Shown here: piece by piece, positions 59,466 to 64,000 of the stretch
Layout: each line of letters starts with the position of its first letter
How positions within the stretch are numbered: the first letter of the stretch is position 1
Position numbers and translations under genes: made by a program
Notes under the pieces: generated by a model
Databases searched by the model: none
Told to the model about the DNA's origin: nothing
What the model saw: the letters and a program-made list of their open reading frames with translations, nothing else
Source: Salinivirgaceae bacterium
GTDB lineage: Bacteria > Bacteroidota > Bacteroidia > Bacteroidales > SZUA-534
DNA length: 64,000 nt
Reading direction: 5' to 3'
Assembly: GCA_017527435.1 (NCBI GenBank)
Contig: JAFXQB010000007.1
Coordinates: 36,161-100,160, forward strand

Positions 59466-59698
59466 ATGAACTACTACGAACTGATTTCAATCAACGCCCC
59501 GTTGCTGAAAAAATGCACGAGAACGGCATTAAAATCAGCGCATACAAGCATATTCCGCTTTATGAGAAATACCTTGAAATGGTGAAGGACGGCGAAAAGA
59601 TTACCTACATTGTGGCTAACCTTTCGTCGATATTCGATATTGGCGAACGCACTGTGTATCGCTTAATCGAGTTTTTCCAAACAACAGCAGTAATTTAA
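59466..59698 (+). pseudogene. Small helix-turn-helix-like phage gene with a one-base frameshift
   Basis: The ATG at 59466 has a good ribosome-binding site (GGAAGGG) and opens MNYYELISINAPLLKK. The frame then runs off after a run of six A (about 59507-59512). Adding one A would join it to the second frame, MHENGIKISAYKHIPLY ... EKITYIVANLSSIFDIGERTVYRLIEFF, to give a coherent 77-residue protein that matches a small family common in Bacteroides prophages, ending in a helix-turn-helix-like segment. Either a real deletion, slippage on the A-run, or a sequencing error. Read alone, the second frame would need a TTG start at 59438 inside the previous gene, or the ATG at 59513. Confidence 0.65.
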
Positions 59699-59716
59699 CC
59701 CTAAAAGAATACCAAA

Positions 59717-59923
59717 ATGGATACAAACACGAATCTGCACGCGGCAACCGATATGCTGCGCGACTTCTACGCATTTGACGCCCGTCTGTGCCAACTCTAC
59801 ACGGCAATAAACGGCGACGCAAGCGACGCGGCAACAGCCCGCCTGCGCTCGGAAACCGACCACGTTGAAGCGCTAATCAAAGAAATGATTGAGACGGCGG
59901 CGCTCGAAGCGTCAGCGGCCTAA
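59717..59923 (+). CDS. Small prophage protein
   Basis: 68 residues, Ala-rich and helical: TNLHAATDMLRDFYAFDARL, then NGDASDAATARLRSETDHVEALIKEM. No family is recognised. It lies 18 bp after the frameshifted gene and overlaps the stop of the convergent integrase by 4 bp. Likely expressed with the two preceding small genes. Confidence 0.6.
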   Translation: MDTNTNLHAATDMLRDFYAFDARLCQLYTAINGDASDAATARLRSETDHVEALIKEMIETAALEASAA

Positions 59924-61050
59924 ATCAGGCGCGGAATGTTAGCAACTGCTTGCTGCTTGTTCTTGTCAAGAACCTTCGCATATATCTGCGTGGTCGACAA
60001 GTCACGGTGGCCGAGCAGTTTGCTTGTTGTGTAAATATCGGTTCCAAGGTCTAACATCATCACAGCGAAGGTGTGCCGACCGCAATGGAACGATATTTTT
60101 TTGTTTATGCCCGCCTTGGCGCACCACACCGCGAGAGCGTGGTTGGTTGCGTCGGGCGTCATAAACCACGCGAAAACGTGCTCACTTGCCGTCTTGCGCT
60201 CACCCATTAACTCGACAGCCTGGGGCGATATGTCGAGATATTCCTGCCCGCTTGTTTTCTTCTGCCTGAATATTATGCGCGTGAACTCGCCTTGTTGGTG
60301 CACGTCACCCCACCGAAGGTCAAGAATATCGCTGCGTCGAAGCCCAGTCAGGCAACTGAACAGAAATGCAGTCTTCACGGCGGGGTAGTCGCAATCGGTG
60401 GCCGCAAGCAGTTTCACTTCGTCGATAGTCAGATACATACGTGTTGACTCGGTGGCCTTGAAGCCTTCAATACCACGGGCGGGGTTTATATCGATAACCC
60501 GCTGCTCGTAGGCTTGGTTGAGACACGCCCGCAACTTGTTGAAGTACGACACCTTGCTGTTCTGCGATAGTTTGCGCTGACAAAGGCGCGTCCGTCCGTC
60601 GTGCTGAAACGCCACAGCCTTGGTGTCGAGATAGTCGCGGAAGCCGCGCACCCAGTCGGGCGTAATTTCGGCAAAGGTGATATTCTCGTTGTGCTCATAC
60701 TCGCGCAGGTTGTGACGTGCCGAGAGCCAGTTGCCATAATTGCCGTCGCTCTGCCTGCGTTCTTCACACATTTTATCGTAGTAATCGAAAAAACGCACCT
60801 TCTTGCTTGGTTCGTCGTCGAATCCGTATTTGTGGTTGCGCACTTCGACAAGCCGTTTGGCGCGGATAGACTCGGCCAAAAGCATTGTGTCGCGGTTCTT
60901 CTGCCTATCTTCTGCTGTCTTTTCCTTGACAAGATAAAGTTTCAGGTATTCGTTTTTTCGCTTGCCGTCCACGTATATGTCGAGATATAGGGACTTCAAG
61001 CCCGTCGAAGTTATGCGCTGTCGAAGGCGCACGGGGTCTTTTGTTGCCAT
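59920..61050 (-). CDS. Tyrosine recombinase / phage integrase
   Basis: 376-residue site-specific recombinase. N-terminal arm-binding domain (LRQRITSTGLKSLYLDIYVDGKRK), SAM-like core-binding domain (about 105-200), and C-terminal catalytic domain with the expected residues: Arg in CLTGLRRSDILDLRW, the Lys region IFRQKKTSGQ, H-x-x-R in FHCGRHTFAVMM, and the late His and Tyr in LLGHRDLSTTQIYAKV. This is the usual Bacteroidota phage and conjugative-element type. It points inward, with its start at the element's right end, next to mnmE. It probably carries out insertion and excision of the block from 52.7 kb. Confidence 0.92.
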   Translation of the reverse strand: MATKDPVRLRQRITSTGLKSLYLDIYVDGKRKNEYLKLYLVKEKTAEDRQKNRDTMLLAESIRAKRLVEVRNHKYGFDDEPSKKVRFFDYYDKMCEERRQSDGNYGNWLSARHNLREYEHNENITFAEITPDWVRGFRDYLDTKAVAFQHDGRTRLCQRKLSQNSKVSYFNKLRACLNQAYEQRVIDINPARGIEGFKATESTRMYLTIDEVKLLAATDCDYPAVKTAFLFSCLTGLRRSDILDLRWGDVHQQGEFTRIIFRQKKTSGQEYLDISPQAVELMGERKTASEHVFAWFMTPDATNHALAVWCAKAGINKKISFHCGRHTFAVMMLDLGTDIYTTSKLLGHRDLSTTQIYAKVLDKNKQQAVANIPRLI

Positions 61051-61064
61051 TTTGTTGCTCTAAA

Positions 61065-61078
61065 TTGTTGCGCAACAA
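61065..61078. promoter_or_regulatory. 14-bp palindrome upstream of the integrase
   Basis: TTGTTGCGCAACAA is a perfect palindrome 15 bp before the integrase start. It could bind a repressor or the recombinase itself. Confidence 0.45.
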
Positions 61079-61176
61079 ATCTACAACAAATATTATACAA
61101 ACAAAATACAACTAAAGTCAAAACGCAGCGCAAAAGCGAACCCCGTAAATCGCAGAATAACAAGGCACGTTTTGAC

Positions 61177-61198
61177 AATAGTTGTATAATAGTTGTAT
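61177..61198. repeat. Tandem 11-bp repeats at the element's right end
   Basis: Two exact, contiguous copies of AATAGTTGTAT. An inverted ATTATACAA lies about 90 bp to the left, between these and the integrase. This is the expected layout of integrase arm sites, and places the end of the element near 61200, just outside mnmE. Confidence 0.5.
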
Positions 61199-61224
61199 AA
61201 TGTTTGATATAGGATTGGTGGGGG

Positions 61225-62604
61225 TTACTTTCCTATACAGAAGTGGCTAAATATGTTTCCTAATACTTCGTCAGGCGTTATTTCCGAGCCAAGAATTGAC
61301 CCTAGATTGTCGATAACATCGTGAATGTCAATGGCCAGAAGGTCAGTTTCGGTGTTGTTGTTAAGTTTGATAGTAGCACGGTTGAGCGCTTCGCGGGCAA
61401 GCAGCAGCGCATTGTAGTGCCGGGCGTTGGTGATAATCACATCATCGGTGTTTCGCTGGTGCATTTTGCTGGTTAGCAATGTGATAAGACTGTCAATATT
61501 CCCGTTTTTGGCTGAAATAGACACTTGTCCGAGCATTTTCGGACTGCTCACTGTTGGCAGGTTGGCGCTGTGCAGGTCGCACTTGTTCAGTACCACAATC
61601 AGCGCGGCGTCATCGGCCATTCGGGCTTCAGTCTCGCCAAGCGAAGTGGTGATTTTTTCGGCCGAGTCGGCGGCATCGAACATTGCAATCACAATGGCGG
61701 CGCGGCTAATTTTCTCGAAGGTCTTTTCGATTCCGAGATTTTCTATCGTGTCAGTCGTCTGGCGGATACCTGCAGTGTCGATAAAGCGGTAGGTTATGCC
61801 ATCGATATTGATGGTGTCTTCAATGGCGTCGCGGGTGGTGCCGGCAATGTCGCTCACAATGGCGCGGTCTTCCTTCAGAATGGCGTTCAGCAGAGTCGAT
61901 TTTCCGACATTTGGCTCACCGATGATGGCCACAGGCACGCCGTTTTTAATTGCGTTGCCCAGGCTGAACGACTTTATCAGCCGGTCGATTTCCGCACCAA
62001 TATTATTAAGAAGGGTGTTGAGTTCAGTGCGATCAGCAAACTCAACATCTTCTTCGCTGAAATCCAGTTCCAACTCAACAAGCGAGATGGTTTTCAGCAG
62101 CTCGTCACGCAGATGGGCCAGTTCGGTGGATATGCCGCCGCGCATTTGATTGAGAGCCACGCGGTGCGATGCGGCGCCGGTTGAGGCAATCAGGTCAGCC
62201 ACGGCTTCGGCTTGCGACAGGTCCATCTTGCCATTCAGAAAGGCGCGTTGCGTGAACTCGCCGGGGGCGGCCATACGTGCGCCGTTGGCAATGAGTGTTT
62301 GCAGAATTTGCTGCTGGATGTATTGTGAGCCGTGGCAGCCGAATTCAATCACATCTTCGCCCGTAAAAGAGTGGGGGCCGCGGAAAACTGTCATCACCAC
62401 TTCGTCGATAATGCCCGATGGGTTGCTGATGGTACCGAAGGCTGCTGTGTGCGATGGCATTGCGGCAATGTTGAATTTTTTTCGTTTGGCATTGAAAACA
62501 CGGCCGGCTACAGCCAGAGCATCGGGCCCGCTTAAACGCACAAGAGCAATGGCACCGCTTCCGGGTGCTGTTGATATGGCGCAGATTGTGTCGGAAAAAT
62601 CCAT
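61225..62604 (-). CDS. mnmE: tRNA uridine-5-carboxymethylaminomethyl modification GTPase
   Basis: With MnmG, MnmE makes the cmnm5 modification on the wobble uridine of several tRNAs. 459 residues. An N-terminal folate-binding domain (TICAISTAPGSGAIALVRLSG) is followed by a helical domain and an inserted G domain with G1 GEPNVGKSTLLNAI, G2 GTTRD, G3 DTAGIR and G4 NKCD. The C-terminus is FCIGK, with the conserved catalytic Cys. It is transcribed towards the integrase, and its stop is about 25 bp from the likely element end, so the element seems to have inserted just behind mnmE without harming it. Confidence 0.96.
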   Translation of the reverse strand: MDFSDTICAISTAPGSGAIALVRLSGPDALAVAGRVFNAKRKKFNIAAMPSHTAAFGTISNPSGIIDEVVMTVFRGPHSFTGEDVIEFGCHGSQYIQQQILQTLIANGARMAAPGEFTQRAFLNGKMDLSQAEAVADLIASTGAASHRVALNQMRGGISTELAHLRDELLKTISLVELELDFSEEDVEFADRTELNTLLNNIGAEIDRLIKSFSLGNAIKNGVPVAIIGEPNVGKSTLLNAILKEDRAIVSDIAGTTRDAIEDTINIDGITYRFIDTAGIRQTTDTIENLGIEKTFEKISRAAIVIAMFDAADSAEKITTSLGETEARMADDAALIVVLNKCDLHSANLPTVSSPKMLGQVSISAKNGNIDSLITLLTSKMHQRNTDDVIITNARHYNALLLAREALNRATIKLNNNTETDLLAIDIHDVIDNLGSILGSEITPDEVLGNIFSHFCIGK

Positions 62605-62621
62605 CAGTCTGAAATTTTCGG

Positions 62622-62629
62622 CAAAGATA
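62622..62629 (-). promoter_or_regulatory. -7 box of mnmE
   Basis: On the minus strand TATCTTTG (62629 to 62622) matches TAnnTTTG, 18 bp before the ATG. Confidence 0.5.
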
Positions 62630-62678
62630 GCATTTTGCCGTTGGCTTCGAAAAAAGTCGCCACGATAGAATTAAACCT

Positions 62679-62686
62679 TATATTTG
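62679..62686 (+). promoter_or_regulatory. -7 box of kdsA
   Basis: TATATTTG lies 18 bp before the ATG at 62705. No good -33 element is seen. It sits back to back with the mnmE promoter. Confidence 0.45.
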
Positions 62687-62704
62687 TTTCCAAATTTTCA
62701 GAAA

Positions 62705-63523
62705 ATGATTGCAGAATTACCATTTATAAAGAATACCGACAGCGGAAATTTCTTCCTTTTGGCCGGTCCGTGTGTTGTTGAGGGCGAGGAGATGCTCTAT
62801 CAGACAGCCGAAACCATCAAGCAAGTTACTGATAAACTGAAGATTCCGTTTGTTTTCAAGGCATCGTACCGCAAGGCCAACCGCAGCCGCATCGACAGTT
62901 TCACAGGCATCGGCGACCGCCAGGCCTTGGAGTTGCTGGCCCGCGTCCGCACCGATTTGCAGGTGCCGGTTGTCACCGATATTCATTCCGCCGACGAGGC
63001 CGCAATGGCTGCCGAATATGTTGATATTCTGCAAATTCCCGCATTCCTTTGCCGCCAGACCGATTTGCTCGAGGCCGCAGCCCGTACAGGCAAGGTGGTG
63101 AATATCAAGAAGGGACAGTTTCTTTCACCCGAGGCGATGAAGTTTGCCGCGCAGAAGGTTGTCGATAGCGGCAATTCGCGCGTCATGCTCACCGATCGCG
63201 GCACAATGTTCGGTTACGGCGATTTAATTATTGATTACCGCGGAATTCCCACCATGCAGGCGTTCGGCTATCCCGTGGTGCTCGACATCACCCACTCGCT
63301 GCAGCAGCCCAACCAGTCGTCGGGCGTTACCGGCGGCCGTCCCGACCTGATTGAGACAGTGGCCAAAGCAGGCATTGCCGTTGGCGTTGATGGCATCTTC
63401 CTTGAGACGCACCCTAACCCGGCCGTGGCCAAATCGGATGGAGCCAATATGCTGAAACTTGATTATCTTGAAGATTTGTTGACCAAATTGGTGGCGATTA
63501 GACAAGTTGTGAAACGGTTTTAG
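62705..63523 (+). CDS. kdsA: 3-deoxy-8-phosphooctulonate synthase
   Basis: Condenses PEP with arabinose 5-phosphate to KDO 8-phosphate, the start of KDO synthesis for lipopolysaccharide. 272 residues from the ATG at 62705 (a TTG seven codons upstream is not needed). Features: FFLLAGPCVVEGEEM, FKASYRKANRSRIDSFTG, the substrate loop ADEAAMAAEYVDILQIPAFLCRQTDLL, NIKKGQFLSPEAMK, and DITHSLQQPNQSSGVTGGRPD. Asn in the first metal position (KASYRKANRSR) marks the metal-independent class, as in E. coli. A single gene, divergent from mnmE. Confidence 0.95.
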   Translation: MIAELPFIKNTDSGNFFLLAGPCVVEGEEMLYQTAETIKQVTDKLKIPFVFKASYRKANRSRIDSFTGIGDRQALELLARVRTDLQVPVVTDIHSADEAAMAAEYVDILQIPAFLCRQTDLLEAAARTGKVVNIKKGQFLSPEAMKFAAQKVVDSGNSRVMLTDRGTMFGYGDLIIDYRGIPTMQAFGYPVVLDITHSLQQPNQSSGVTGGRPDLIETVAKAGIAVGVDGIFLETHPNPAVAKSDGANMLKLDYLEDLLTKLVAIRQVVKRF

Positions 63524-63739
63524 GATTCCTATATTATAGGTGAGTATTTCCTGTGCAATTATAGTTGTTTTCAGATGGCAATTCTCTTGTTGCCACAGAA
63601 AAATGACGTTCTATTGACCCGATTTTGCCTTTTGTGGCGATAGTTTTTGCCATGAATTTTGGTTTTTGAAGGCATAATAACCAATGGCACAGCGTAATAA
63701 AAACACGTAAAATATTTTTGAAAAAAGATTCGATTCCTA

Positions 63740-63769
63740 TTGCGGGAAAGGAAAAACCATCTACTTTTG
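63740..63769 (+). promoter_or_regulatory. Probable rRNA operon promoter P1
   Basis: TTG at 63740-63742, a 19-nt spacer and TACTTTTG at 63762-63769, followed by C, match the strong Bacteroidota promoter form. Between kdsA and this site (63524-63739) no gene is seen, only a short CCTATA/TATAGG inverted repeat after the kdsA stop. Confidence 0.6.
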
Positions 63770-63880
63770 CACCCGCTTTCGAGAGAGAGCGAGTTCTAAA
63801 GCGGCCGGGGGAAAATCAGAGACGTGGTGATGGTGTGGGGAACGAACAGACCCCGGTTTGAAAAAAGATGAAAAAAGTTC

Positions 63881-63910
63881 TTGGAGGAAACAGAAAAGGC
63901 ATTACATTTG
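63881..63910 (+). promoter_or_regulatory. Probable rRNA operon promoter P2
   Basis: TTG at 63881-63883, a 19-nt spacer and TACATTTG at 63903-63910, followed by CAG. A second promoter with the same spacing 141 bp after the first is typical of ribosomal RNA operons. Confidence 0.65.
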
Positions 63911-64000
63911 CAGTCCGTTTCCGCGAGGAAAAAGATAGCCGGAATACCGGCGAAGTTCTATGACATTATGAGCACAAAAGAGAGGTAAGAAAGAAAAGCA
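63911..64000 (+). other. Probable rRNA leader (16S gene beyond the window)
   Basis: After P2 the sequence TTCTATGACATTATGAGC, then ACAAAAGAGAGGTAAGAAAG, resembles the leader before 16S rRNA in Bacteroides relatives (TTCTTTGACATATTG-like, followed by an A/G-rich stretch). No open reading frame is present. The mature 16S rRNA should begin within a few hundred bases beyond the window. Confidence 0.55.

Larger units (their letters stand above)
52690..61215. mobile_element. Reduced prophage-like element with tail-tip genes and integrase
   Basis: A block of about 8.5 kb between the LolD-like gene and mnmE, with four recognisable parts: membrane protein and distal-tail genes (52721-58248), a lipoprotein (58290-58838), a structured intergenic region with small genes (58839-59923), and a convergent tyrosine integrase (59920-61050). 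There is no capsid, portal, terminase, tape-measure, lysis or replication gene. Exact ends are not defined. TTGTATAA occurs at 52696-52703 on the left and twice at the right end (61181-61202), inside two 11-bp direct repeats, and may be an integrase-binding word. No longer direct repeat marking attL/attR was found. Confidence 0.7.

Noticed and set aside
59438..59698. 86-codon frame starting at TTG 59438 as an intact gene
   Set aside because: The TTG lies inside the preceding gene without a ribosome site, and its first 25 codons look non-coding. The ATG at 59466 plus a frameshift explains the sequence better.
52690..61215. attL/attR direct repeat
   Set aside because: The two ends were compared by eye. 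Only an 8-bp AT-rich word is shared, too short to call a core site.
1..64000. tRNA genes
   Set aside because: Looking for T-loop words and CCA ends by eye gave no cloverleaf worth reporting. A covariance scan was not possible, so absence is not proven.

Overview
The window is chromosomal DNA from a member of the Bacteroidota, most probably the order Bacteroidales. The signs are promoters of the TTG-N19/20-TAnnTTTG type, a fused SecDF, a Rho with a long glutamine/asparagine-rich insert, GldI-like FKBP lipoproteins, a PyrB/PyrI pair, a type IX-style C-terminal sorting domain, a FISUMP-domain lipoprotein, and at the right edge what looks like the promoter and leader region of an rRNA operon. Genus and species cannot be fixed from the sequence.

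Layout. 1-2.4 kb: an AT-rich surface lipoprotein, an orphan signal peptide and nrdG. 2.4-4.1 kb: an AAA_14/DUF4143 ATPase, then an array of eight 20-bp palindromes in four exact 103-bp units, facing leuC. 4.1-12.1 kb: branched-chain amino-acid biosynthesis (leuC, leuD, a LeuA/CimA-type synthase, leuB), interrupted by a four-helix-bundle (IVP) gene, an LRR surface protein and a methyltransferase. 12.2-17.8 kb, minus strand: a surface-glycan cluster (LicD, two GT4 enzymes, an O-antigen ligase-like protein). 18.0-26.1 kb: an ABC-2 type exporter with two membrane partners, a TlpA-like protein, a YtrA-type GntR regulator and two lipoproteins. 26.1-34.3 kb: a Rid/chorismatase-like protein, then a minus-strand run of a TonB-domain protein, a polyferredoxin-like membrane protein, two FKBP lipoproteins, a DHH phosphoesterase, murA and pyrI-pyrB. 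34.6-52.6 kb: ordinary housekeeping genes (CstA, Skp/OmpH-like, Gfo/Idh/MocA, queH, M49 peptidase, DUF5063, a 3'-5' exonuclease, rlmI-like, the pnuC/NadR-like pair, an S41 protease, rho, secDF, a LolD-like ATPase). 52.7-61.2 kb: a reduced prophage-like element with distal-tail genes, a lipoprotein, a structured-RNA candidate, three small genes and a tyrosine integrase. 61.2-64 kb: mnmE, kdsA and the probable start of an rRNA operon.

Three things stand out. The palindrome array has strict 33/103-bp spacing and overlaps the promoter of the ATPase, so it may be a self-regulated ATPase-operator system. Many intergenic regions are built of degenerate 7-bp (once 9-bp) repeats, in places running right up to a start codon, and the IVP gene in the leu operon lies between two such arrays in opposite orientation. 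The element at 52.7-61.2 kb keeps intact receptor-binding tail genes and an integrase but no head, packaging, tape-measure or replication genes, which fits either a decayed prophage or a satellite that carries a tail-tip module.
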